NCBI GenBank assembly: GCA_030762935.1
Contig: CM060899.1
Location: forward strand, 12,135,001-12,199,000
From: Hymenopus coronatus
Taxonomy: Eukaryota; Arthropoda; Insecta; Mantodea; Hymenopodidae
Reading direction: 5' to 3'
Length of the DNA: 64,000 nt
The translations under genes were made by a program, and so were the position numbers. Each line of letters begins with the position of its first letter. Position 1 is the stretch's first letter. The notes under the pieces are model-generated. The model saw nothing but the letters and a program-made list of their open reading frames with translations. It had not been told where the DNA came from and searched no databases. Of this stretch, positions 48,310 to 57,893 are shown piece after piece.

Positions 48310-49028
48310 CTAGGCAGATAAATCCAAATGCCTGTGTATCACCAAAGGGATGCTTAGATATAACCCAATTGCCTCCGGAGAAGATGTTCCATGTCACCGA
48401 GTGCAAATTAATAAAATACCTGGAGTCACATTTCACGACACAGTCGTACACGATTCCAAAGAGTCTATGAGTAAACTAAAAATCAATCTTAGTAGCCTAA
48501 CTTTCTCAAATCTGCTACAAGAACCATAACAATTTCAACATCTTGTCCACCTGCATTTGTCCTACACTAGTATACACATTTCAAACTACACTATTAAATA
48601 AGAAACCTATAAAATTTCTCCCGGATACCGACAAGCTCATTAGATCTTCTTTGAAGGAAATACTCCAACTTCCAGCAGATACTCCAGATAGCATTCCTTG
48701 CACCGATCAGAAATATAAAGGTCTCGGACTTTTCAAATTGCCTGGCAAAGTTATCTGCAGCACATTAATGCCTTTTAAAATTAAAAAATGCCCTTAACAT
48801 CCTGGTTAATAGCACTCGTGATCTTGACGGTGTGCCTGTTTGGTCGGGATCGGGATTGAAATCTCCGAGGGGTGATGGGAATTTAAACGGAATTCGATCA
48901 TCACGTACCTTAATGTTGATTTCTACTCCCACTGCAGATCGGTGAGAGCATGGACGTCTTGTTTGTTGCTTTCTCAGGGGTGGTGTATCCACATCGACGC
49001 CTTTCCTAAGGATTGAGTAAAGCTCACC
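48310..49028 (+). pseudogene. R2-like LINE fragment 2, after the reverse transcriptase
   Basis: The plus strand reads ADKSKCLCITKGMLRYNP, then VQINKIPGVTFHDTV, the usual motif after the palm (KYLGVTF-like), then FLPDTDKLIRSSLKEILQL, LPADTPDSIP and KGLGLFKLP, and ALNILVNSTRDLDGVPVW. This order matches the region between palm and endonuclease in R2-group LINEs. The boundary with the next insert is near a T-run at 49029. Confidence 0.65.
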
Positions 49029-49390
49029 ATTTAATTTTTTTTTTTTTTTTTACCAAACACCGATTTTATTTAAATAGTTCCGAACTACAGTCCGAACCGA
49101 ACATAGACACGCTTATCAGTTTCTTATCGGACGTTCTTTCTTAATTAAACTCCGTTCACCGCTCCGTATCGCCGTGCGAGACATGGTTTCAATTATTTGG
49201 GGGTTAGGCCTCCTCTGAAGTCACACGAGGGCCTTCACCGACACATACTTTCCCTGCATGTACAAGCTGAAGCGTGTGTTTTTTCTTTTTTTTTAAAGTC
49301 CCTCAGGAACCTAAACCCGGCATGGACTTTACCTATCAATAGTAGGAGCTGAACTCTTTTCCCTGTCGGAATGCAGAATCTGACATCTTG
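49029..49390 (-). repeat. minus-strand retroposed 3' end with poly(A)
   Basis: On the minus strand AATAAAATCGGTGTTTGG runs into an A tract of about 20 (plus T run 49029-49050), the arrangement of a polyadenylated retroposed transcript. It sits just upstream of the GC-rich plus-strand LINE. The source is not recognised. Confidence 0.4.
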
Positions 49391-50236
49391 AAAGTCACTC
49401 CCCACTCTCGACATCTTTTCCGAAATTTCTCGACTTTCTTGTTAGAGTACGAGGTTCTCGTTTACCAAAAATATTATGTGTGTTCAATATTGGCCCGGAC
49501 ATTGCTTGACACTCCCATGGCCTCACGGCAAAACCCCTATTTTGTACCCGGGCCACAGGCGCAGCGTTGTTTCGCCGTTTCACTCACGCTTCGGGCCGAC
49601 TCCCTCCCGAGACTCGAGAGGGCTGACAACTATTCTGGGCAGCAGCTACGGCACCACCTATCGGCGGATCTGGCAGCAGCAGCAGCGGCAGGAGCCACGG
49701 CAGCATTCCCCCCCAGCGGCAACGCTGTGGGCATTCGTCCCTCTACTAGCTTGCAGCTCCGACGCCTGCGGGTGCTCGGCTTATATACAGCGGCAACGCA
49801 GTGGGCTCTGACCCCCTATTAGCTTGTCGTTCCGCCGCCAGTGTGCGAGCGGCCCCACAGACAGCTTGCTGTCATTTCGTAAAGAGCAGGAGCACCCCTA
49901 CTTTCCTACTCCTCTTCTACTGTCATCTTTCTTTTCATTGACCTGACAAGACCGACTGACAACGGAAACAGCGGGTCCGTAAGGCCAGAGCCAAGGGTGA
50001 AGGCCATTGGCCTGAAACTTCGAGCCGATATGGCTCGCACAGGTGCCTCCTCTAAGGAGGTCCGCTCCTCTGCGGACAGCCGTAGGGCAACCGCACCAGT
50101 AACGACTGGCAACAGCCAAGCACCAGTCAACCAACTCCCTCACCAGAGACGGCCGAACCTTCGCGCAAGCGAAGCAGGACGTCTACTGGCGGCAGCAACA
50201 GGCGTAAGCCATCTTCGCCTCACCGCCTCGTAGCGG

Positions 50237-51121
50237 TTGAGAGTGTACCCAGTACCCACCAGTCAGGACCCCACCAGTCCTTACACCATCCCTCTGCCCG
50301 TCTCCGACACCGACGTCGAACCTGACGGGCCGTGGATAACTGTCCACGCAGGGGGCCGCAGAAGCGGTCGTTCCTCCCCCAACCCAACCGCACCACCACA
50401 GGGAATTAACCAACCCCCAACCCAAGGGGTGCGTAAAATCCCGCCTATAGTTGCCGACACTTTCCGCAACCACGTTGTGGTAATGAGAAAGCTGGCAACG
50501 AAGCTTAGGGGCCCCTTCGAGGCCCGGCGGAAGCTAAAGAAAGTCCACCTCCATACCTCCTCGGAAAGGGGTTTCGAGACAGCGAAGGCTGTATTACGGG
50601 ACGAACAAATCCCGTTCTACAGCTACTCGCTGCAGCGGCCCTACGTGGAGCGTAGGATAATACGGGGCCTTGACTCCGACTGCACCCCTGAGGATGTCAA
50701 AGCGGCCCTTCAGGACGAGCATAACATCACCCCTACCTCCGTGGCACGTCTCAGTAAGACGGTGGCAACAGACGACGGCACTCAGCGAGTGCCTATGCCC
50801 TTATTCCTGGTCGTGGTACCAAGGGAACGCGCCCAGACAGTCCAGCCGATAGACGCTGTCCGTCGGCTTATCTTCACCGTCGTGCGTATCGAAAGATACC
50901 ACGGCAAAGAGGGACCTGTGCAGTGCCATAGGTGCATGGGCTTCAATCACTCTAGCAGTGTGTGCGAGCGCAAGCTCGCATGCCTGCGGTGTGGTGAAGC
51001 CCATCTACTGAGGGATTGCACAAAGCCCTATGAAGCTCGCCACTGTGTGAACTGTGGGGAGGCGCACGTGGGCTTATATAAAGGCTGTAAGGTGCGGAAG
51101 CGCGTCGTTGAGAGCCGCTGA
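50237..51121 (+). pseudogene. Jockey LINE ORF1 (gag-like, zinc knuckles)
   Basis: A 294-codon frame encodes a PRE-like central region (LRGPFEARRKLKKVHL, then GFETAKAVLRDEQIPF), followed by three cysteine clusters: CHRCMGFNHSSSVC, CLRCGEAHLLRDC and CVNCGEAHVGLYKGC. Such ORF1 proteins coat the LINE RNA. The third cluster lacks the normal histidine position (GLYKGC), a possible defect. The frame probably continues from 49997 and into 51696 through frameshifts, where alanine- and proline-rich segments lie. The CCHC order is as in Jockey- and R1-group elements. Confidence 0.75.
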
Positions 51122-51766
51122 GAAGGCCCCCAGGAGCCAGCTAATGTGCGCCCTGGGGTGTCCTTCTCCTCGGCACTAAAAAACGCTGAGGGAACGCTGC
51201 GCGCCGCAGAGGCAGCAGCAACTCCCACCCCCGCAGTCACTGCAGAGATTGTGCCAGCTCCGTCCTCGACGGAGACCCCAAACCCCATCCTGGTCCGTCT
51301 ACGTCGACGGAGGAAGCCGCTCCGACGCCCTCGTTAGAGGGCCCACGCCGGACTTCTTCAAAAAAGAAGTCCAAGAAGAGAGGAAAGAAGAACCGCCGGG
51401 CGCTCGGCCAGTCGGGCTAATCAGAGGCTCCCACCTCTGAGAGACCCGAGGCCATGCCCCCAGCACCCCATCAGCTACCAGTCGCGGAAGCTCCAGCAGC
51501 TGCCGCCACAGTGCCGACTCCAGAAGAGGAGGCTCTCGCTGCACCTACCACAACAGTGGCTTCCTCGGCCTTTACAGCGGCCATCCCACAGGCGGACCTG
51601 GATGAACTTCAGGACCTAGCCCTGTGGTTCGGTGACCTCCTAAGTAAGGTCCTACCTATACTGCGAAACTTCAAGTTGCAGTACAGTGACCCCTGACTCT
51701 CCCCCTCCAGAAACACACCCTGTTCCTCCAAACCTTGGAGCAGTTGTACCCGGGTTCCGCTAAGTA

Positions 51767-52420
51767 ATGGCCTCTAGATTCGTTCGGAGATCATTGCGAC
51801 TCGCGTACTGGAACGCGAACGGCATCCGGGGACAACGCCCAGGCGTCCTTGAGTTTGTACAATCGTACGGAATTGACATCCTGATGGTTTGCGAAACCCA
51901 TCTGGATGCTGTTACTGACTTCTCGCTGCCTAGTTACGACACCCATCGGTCCGATCGGGTCGGCCGACAGGGTGGCGGTACAGCTATCTTCATTAAGAAC
52001 CACATAACCCATACTCCTGGCCAACTCCCAGCTCTACAGCACGTGGAGGCCTGTTCAATCCGGCTTGCCGTTGGCGAGCTAGACGCGCTGCTGCGGACTA
52101 CACCACCCTACTCAACCTTCACCCAGTGGTATGCATCGCAGGAAATCTCAACGCGAAACATGCCCTCTGGCATAGTCGCACCAACAACCCCCGAGGCCGC
52201 GGGCTCTACCGCCTCATCAGCGGCAACCCCGCCCTCGTCGCGCATGGACCGAGAGGACCTACGGCCATCCGGCTCGCGGCAGATCGGATGTTCTTGACAT
52301 CATAATCACCAAGAACATACCATTTCATCTAGACCTCTCGGCGGTCAACGAGTTGGACTCCGACCATGACCCTGTCGTGGTGGATACAACCGAGACCGTA
52401 TCAGCTCTGGTAACACCAGA
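51767..52420 (+). pseudogene. Jockey LINE endonuclease domain
   Basis: The domain begins LRLAYWNANGIRGQRP and MVCETHLD with the metal-binding Glu. A frameshift near 52090 follows, after which another frame reads CIAGNLNAKHALWHSR, where the family has GDLNAKH, so the catalytic Asp is Asn here. Then VLDIIITKNIPFHL and LDSDHDPVVVD, the final SDH motif. This is the apurinic-type endonuclease that nicks target DNA. The Asp-to-Asn change and frameshift make it inactive. Confidence 0.75.
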
Positions 52421-52851
52421 CTGGATAAATGAGATCGACTGGGACGCAGTCGTCCTAGACCTAAACAAAACCGTGGACCCGCGACCGCGCATCGATTCCA
52501 TCGAAGCGCTGAAAGCGGCAGCCACGGCCTTCTCCCGACAACTCCTGAATGTGGTACGCGCGCATACCTACCGCATCCCATCTAAGAAACCTAACCCGAA
52601 AACCATACCTAATGAACTCCGTCAGCTGCTAAAAGCCAAGGCAACCGTACGGAAGCTATGGCAGCGCTTCCGCCATCCCAGGATCCAAGCAGTGTACCAG
52701 CGGTTCAAATCCCTGGCAAGGCGCCTGCTTCGCGCGCACCGCAAAGCGGCCTGGGAACACACAATGGCAAATGTAAACCTGGAAGAGAAACAACCCTGGA
52801 GGATCATCCGATCCCTCAGGAAAGACAAAAGTCAGTTTCAGCATCCCATCC

Positions 52852-54430
52852 ATGGCACCCGTGGGAGACTCTTTTGAGCCCCAGGATAAAGCCACGGATT
52901 TCGCAGATTATCTGGAGTCTCAATTCGAACGCCGCGAAGACCCCCAGGGCGAGGACTTTACTGAGCTGGTGGAAGCGACGGTAGACTACATCTACGAGGA
53001 GCCCGCGCCGCCCCACAAGGAGATCCGCATTCCTTTAGTCACCCCGAAAGAGGTGGCTTCCCAACTCAACAACCTAAAGCCTAACAAAGCCCCTGGACAT
53101 GACGGCGTTACGGCGCCTATGCTCCAGCACCTACCCAGAAAGGCCGTAATCCACCTGAAGCGGATTTACAATGCATGCCTACACCTACGTCACTTTCCAA
53201 CGTGTTGGAAGGAGGCGATGGTGGTATACATTTTGAAACCCGGCAAGGATCCGGTTTTCCCGTCAAGCTATAGATATATTAGCTTACTTCCGATCGTCTC
53301 GAAAGTATTCGAGCGGTTACTCCTACCTCGCCTCACCCCTCTCTTCGAGGAGAGACTCCTACTCCCGGATCACAAGTATGGTTTCCGTACTGGACATTCC
53401 ACAACCCTGCAGTTGCTGCGACTGGCTGAGAAGGCTGCCCCGGGCTTCCAGGACAACTTCAAAACAGTCGCGGTACTCTTGGACGTGGAAAAGGCCTTCG
53501 CCACCACGTGGCATCAGGGACTCTTGCACAAGCTCAAGAACGCAGAAATCCCTCCCCCCTACCTTCACCTGCTTAATAGCTTCCTTCGGGACCGCACTTA
53601 CAGGGTGAGGGTGGAGGGGAGGCATTCCACAGTCAGACCCATACCGGCGGGAGTGCCGGAAGGCAGCGTGCTGTCGCCGTTACTCTTTGCCGCCTACATG
53701 TCCGACTTCCCCACAGAACCCAGTACAGTTACGTGCCAGGATGCCGACGATGTCCTCATAATGGCACGTAACAAGAACGCCCGATATTGCTTCCCCCCGC
53801 TACAGAGACAGATCCAGGCCATAGGCAGATGGAGTGAACACTGGCGGATGGCCATCAGCCTGCAGAAGAGCTCAGCTCTACTGCTGGCTCAAGTCCGTGG
53901 CTGGCGACCAGAGAGGTCGCTGAGGTTGCGGCGGCGGCGGATCCCCTGGGTCCGCACCGTCAAATACCTTAGAGTCCTCCTCGACCGCGGCCTTACTTTC
54001 ACTCCACATGTCAGGGAGAAGGTCGGTATGGGAACACGCTGCCCTACGGCAGTTGTTTCCCATCTTCCGCTCCACCATGCCTACACACCTAAAACTACGG
54101 CTGTACCGCGCGGTCATCCCGCCCCTGATGCTGTACGGCTGCGAGGTCTGGGGTTCGGTGGCTCGTTCCACCATCCGCAGACTGCAGACCGTGCAGAACA
54201 GGGCATTGAGGATGATATATGGCACAGACCGTAGATTCCCGTCCCACATTCTCCATTCCCACTCCGGAATCCCTTACATAGTGGACGTTGTGCGAGAAAG
54301 AGCTCGCACAATATACACTAAACTTGCTCCTCACCCAAATCCCCAGGTGAACACTCTCTGTCTTTACGACCACACGCTGCCTAGGAGACGCGTAAGCTAC
54401 CGTCTTCCCAAGGACGCCTTGGAATGGTAG
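52852..54430 (+). pseudogene. Jockey LINE reverse transcriptase
   Basis: Motifs in order are NKAPGHDGVTAPMLQHL, VVYILKPGKDPVFPSSYRY (usually SSYRP), FRTGHSTTLQLLRL, AVLLDVEKAFATTWH with the first Asp, AGVPEGSVLSPLLFAAYM, and CQDADDVLIMARN, where the usual Tyr before ADD is Asp. After a frameshift near 54020 the C-terminal part resumes with LKLRLYRAVIPPLMLYGCE and IRRLQTVQNRALRMI, ending at 54430. The first part, 52353-52877, lies in a third frame. Confidence 0.85.
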
Positions 54431-54467
54431 TTTTCCGACCGTCTCTCCCTTCTTTACAGTTCTACCC

Positions 54468-54518
54468 GCCAAGTTAAGCAGCATCGGGCCCGGTCTCAAC
54501 TCGGACGGGTGACCGTCC
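54468..54518 (+). repeat. 5S rRNA-like segment 1 in LINE 3' UTR
   Basis: GCCAAGTTAAGCAGCATCGG followed by GCCCGGTCTCAACTCGG and ACGGGTGACCG closely follows the internal control region of animal 5S rRNA (A box, intermediate element, C box). Both the 5' and the 3' ends of 5S are missing, so it is not a 5S gene. Confidence 0.75.
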
Positions 54519-54628
54519 AGTTGTACTCCGACCAGATCTGCAACACTGGCTTCCCCCACCCCGTACCTACATCCTTTCAGTTCTCCCCGCTAGCCGGCAC
54601 TGCTTTCCTTGACAGCCCGCAAGCGGCT

Positions 54629-54657
54629 GGCCAAGTTAAGCAGCATCGGGCCTGGTT
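54629..54657 (+). repeat. 5S rRNA-like segment 2 in LINE 3' UTR
   Basis: GGCCAAGTTAAGCAGCATCG then GGCCTGGTT repeats the first half of segment 1, covering the A box but not the C box. The bases just before both segments also resemble each other (CAGTTCTACCCGC and CAGTTCTCCCCGC), indicating a tandem duplication with a later insertion. Confidence 0.65.
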
Positions 54658-55164
54658 CCTCTCTGTGTGCATGACCACTCCGGTAGGTAAGCCAGCCCGC
54701 GCCGGCTGCACAGAGGGAAACACCCTGCCCACATTACTTCGTCACAGACATAAACGCTTGCACAAGACTACATCTTTTATATCACACGGGTAAATCCGCG
54801 AGAAAAGCGGATAGGTACCGTGGTGATTTGCCCCCGCCCGAGTACACTCGAGCGACTAGTTCCTGCTCCTGGCTCCCTACTTTGTAACTGTATCTACTCC
54901 TCACTTCAGGAGTGATTGCCATCAGCTTAGGAATGCACTTAAGCGCGTTGTCTAGGAAAGTCAGCCAAGCATGTATATTTGCCGATACGTTTAGCAGACC
55001 TCGCTAGCTTGGTTTTTCCTTCATTAAACATTCCGTTAGATTTACATATCTTCCGCTCTATAATATTAGTATTGATTTTAGTTATGATTTCTAGAAATAA
55101 ATACATTTATTTACACCGTTTATGGTGACGCGTAAATACGGGATCAACAGTGAAATACAAATAT

Positions 55165-56125
55165 GCTTACATAAATTAAATTTATCCGACAAACTTCAAC
55201 AAGACACTAACGCCAGAAAACTGAAACAAAAGCTCCGGGAAAAAGAATTTAATTCATGATGTGCCTACTACAGAAAAATAAGGGACTTTTATTATATAAA
55301 GAATTTACCCCTCTAAATCGATGGATGAGAAAACCAATTGGACTCACTAGCAGCGAATGGAGATCTGTGCTAAAAATTACAGCTAATATGTGCCCTTTGC
55401 GCTCATTACCAGGAAGATCTTATGACGTTGTCACAGTAAGATCGAAACAATTGGTGATGTCTTGGGCATTTGTCCTCACAGCGAAATACTAAGAAATATA
55501 AGGCACTACACCATTTGCTCATTAATTGCCGAAACTTTGAAAAAGAGGCAATAACAAATACACGAAGTCCATGGAATTTCCTAAGACGGCTCCTGCAAAG
55601 GATAGTCATGATTGCCAAATCACCAGGCTCATCTTCCGGATTTATTATCGATCCCACCGTCGGGACTGAATCACATAATAAACAACCAAAGCAGGTTCAT
55701 TTCGAAAAATGCAGCATCTACGAGCCTACAATACAATATTATTTAGAAAAATACCAACTTAGCAGTATAAAGCTTTATAGGTGCTAGAGGTACCATTCCT
55801 TCATTTTTTGTTAAATTTTGTAGGGAGTTCGACTTAAATAATCATTTTATATATACCATTGCTATTGCAGTTTTAAAAGGTTCCCTAAATATATTCAATG
55901 AATATATGATTGTTTATAAATATTTTTAACCTATAAATCTTTTATTGAACTGCTATTTTATTAATTCAACTTTTTATAATTATTCTTTGTTAACTTTAAT
56001 ACTTTAATTTTTATGATACACATTATTCATTATTTTTATTTTGTTAATTTGTTTGGTATGCTTTGTCTTTGTGGCAACCTCCCCATTGGAGGAAGCTAAA
56101 AGTTACGTCTTTCAAAATAAACAAT
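55165..56125 (+). pseudogene. R2-like LINE fragment 3, restriction-like endonuclease and 3' UTR
   Basis: Three frames together show NRWMRKPIGLTSSEWRSVLK, CPLRSLPGRSYD, then ETIGDVLGICPHSE (normally with His in place of the Asp), RHYTICSLIAET, and GFIIDPTV with the PD-(D/E)xK-type Asp, then YEPTIQYYLEKYQL and GTIPSFFVKFC. This order is that of the C-terminal zinc knuckle and restriction-like endonuclease of R2-group LINEs, which cuts the target. The 3' UTR ends near a CCTCC-CATT-GGAGG hairpin at 56079-56092. Confidence 0.75.
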
Positions 56126-56287
56126 AAAATGGCTAGCTTTTCTAAAAGAAAATAGAGGTCTAAAAGATTTGGCAATTGGCGATTAAATTTCGCTAATAAA
56201 AATAAATTATTGATTATATGGCTATTGTCTTACTTTTTAAGGTAATTGATTACATATACTAACAAATTATCAAAACAAATATTTACG
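56126..56287. other. nothing recognised
   Basis: Short AT-rich stretch between the LINE 3' end and a SINE. Confidence 0.5.
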
Positions 56288-56465
56288 TCGGTCTGGATGG
56301 TTCAGTTGGTTAGGCACTGGCCTTCTGTTTCCAAGATGGTAGGTTCAAATCTGGCGCACACCAAAGGTTTACAAGTATGCTGGCATACACAACAACTCTA
56401 CGGAATACAATTCCGGCACACCGGCGGCGCTGATATAAGGGGAGCGGGTAAGCATCTCTTCTCTA
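56288..56465 (+). repeat. tRNA-derived SINE, family D
   Basis: GGTTCAGTTGGTTAGGCAC forms the A-box region and GGTAGGTTCAAATCTGGC the B box. The body (ACACCGGCGGCGCTGATAT) is unrelated to the other families. It is a single copy in the window. Confidence 0.65.
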
Positions 56466-57228
56466 CTACTTATGCTGATTGCGATCATAAGCTACACTTT
56501 CATATTTACAATAGTTTCATATGTATGTTTCATTGCTCATTACAAATGAAAGTTAACATTTCATTTTATATGCTATTACTTAATTCAAATTTGCAAAAAA
56601 TAAATCAAAGTACCGAAATGCTATAGAAATCGGTTTTAATTCACTCTTAGAACATTTTATTTTATTGATTGGAAGTTTTAAATATTCATATTAGTTCCCA
56701 GTAGGTTTGCAAAATATGGATACTAATAACAATGAATCACCCAATAAGAATTCTATACATTCCTTCCGACACAAAAAGTTTTTAACTGTTATATTTATAC
56801 CCTGTCTTTAAATAACAATATGATATAGGTTATTTCTTTATTAGATTAGTGAAGTACGGGACACTAAGGTATGTATTGTTTATTGTTACCGAGGTATCCA
56901 ATAAACTATTAAAGCGAAACTTGTATGGCGCCTGACGGAGAAAATTATGTCAATATTGCGATTAGATTTCGGACTACCGGCCAATGTAGTGAGATGATTA
57001 AGGTTAGCGATATTTTGGCTACATTTTGTTCCATAGCTGGCTACAATATAAAGAAAAAACTGGCAATCTGATCGCAAGAATAAATAGAACCGATGCGTAA
57101 AATGACCAAAGTTTAATTTTCCATGTGTAGAGGAAACACCGAAGTCGCAAAATTACCTAGATGCACAAATCGAGCAAAACTGCACAAACATTTTCATAAA
57201 TGTAAAATCGTTCTTTCATTACTTCGAA
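56466..57228. other. no gene recognised
   Basis: AT-rich DNA with no coding motif or terminal repeat that I can support. Confidence 0.5.
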
Positions 57229-57464
57229 TGGCCGCGCAGTGACCGAATGGCTAGATCAGTCACCTCTTACCAAAGCGGCTGGTTTGATTACCGTGACCAA
57301 ACGTGGGATTTGTGATAGACAACGCGGCACAAGGGCGGGTTTTCTCCGGGTTCCTCCGCCATTGCATTCCATTGGTACTCCATGTTAATTCCATGTAGGT
57401 ATCACCAGTGCCATCGTCTATTGTGCCATACGTAGTAAACGTGAGCGTTAAACACCTATTTAAA
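57229..57464 (+). repeat. SINE family A copy 4, full length
   Basis: GGCCGCGCAGTGACCGAATGG starts the tRNA-like head (the first 20 bases form the A-box arm), GGTTTGATTACCG is a mutated B box, and the body runs through GGGTTTTCTCCGGGTTCC to the TAGTAAACGTGAGCG tail. It is the only plus-strand family A copy in the window. Confidence 0.75.
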
Positions 57465-57893
57465 AGGAAAACATGTTTCGAGTTCCTTCTAATGGAGTTA
57501 GTCGAAAGAGTGCGTTAATGAATGCCGATTGTAGGAACCTTGAAGGCATTTCTTCATTGTGGCTGTTAAATGTTAGTTTAGAAATTGAAAAGTAATGGCA
57601 CTGAGAGTTGTTCAGCTATACGAAGATCATGGAAAATTCATTACGCCCCCCCCCTCTTTTAATTCTTTGGACAAATATATGGTTTAAGTAGATGGGTTCC
57701 ATTAGTTAATAATAGCAATATTACATGGGTACCAATGGTTAGTTTGAAAAACGGTGGAAGGCTTATCCACTGCCTTCGTAAAATGCAAGCCGTAATCTAC
57801 ATCGAACGGGAGGTAAATCAGCTGATCAGTAAATATTAAAGTTCTGTTTACAAAGCATTTTGTTCTGTTTCTGTTGCCTTTATACTAAATAAA

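Larger units (their letters stand above)
49391..55110 (+). mobile_element. GC-rich Jockey-type LINE
   Basis: This block is much richer in GC than everything around it. It holds a possible 5' UTR, ORF1 with three CCHC zinc knuckles (about 49997-51696), ORF2 with endonuclease (51767-52420) and reverse transcriptase (52852-54430), and a 3' UTR to about 55110 containing two 5S-rRNA-like segments. ORF2 changes frame at least three times but most motifs are readable, suggesting a younger insertion than the neighbouring LINEs. No RNase H is visible, which fits the Jockey clade. It splits the R2-like LINE. Confidence 0.75.

Noticed and set aside
48195..48310. G-rich TAGG/TGGG repeat as a telomere-like tract
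   Set aside because: Units are irregular and the tract sits exactly at the 3' end of LINE X, so a LINE tail repeat is more likely.
54468..54518. Functional 5S rRNA gene
   Set aside because: Only the central control region is present; both ends of 5S and a T-run terminator at the right distance are absent.
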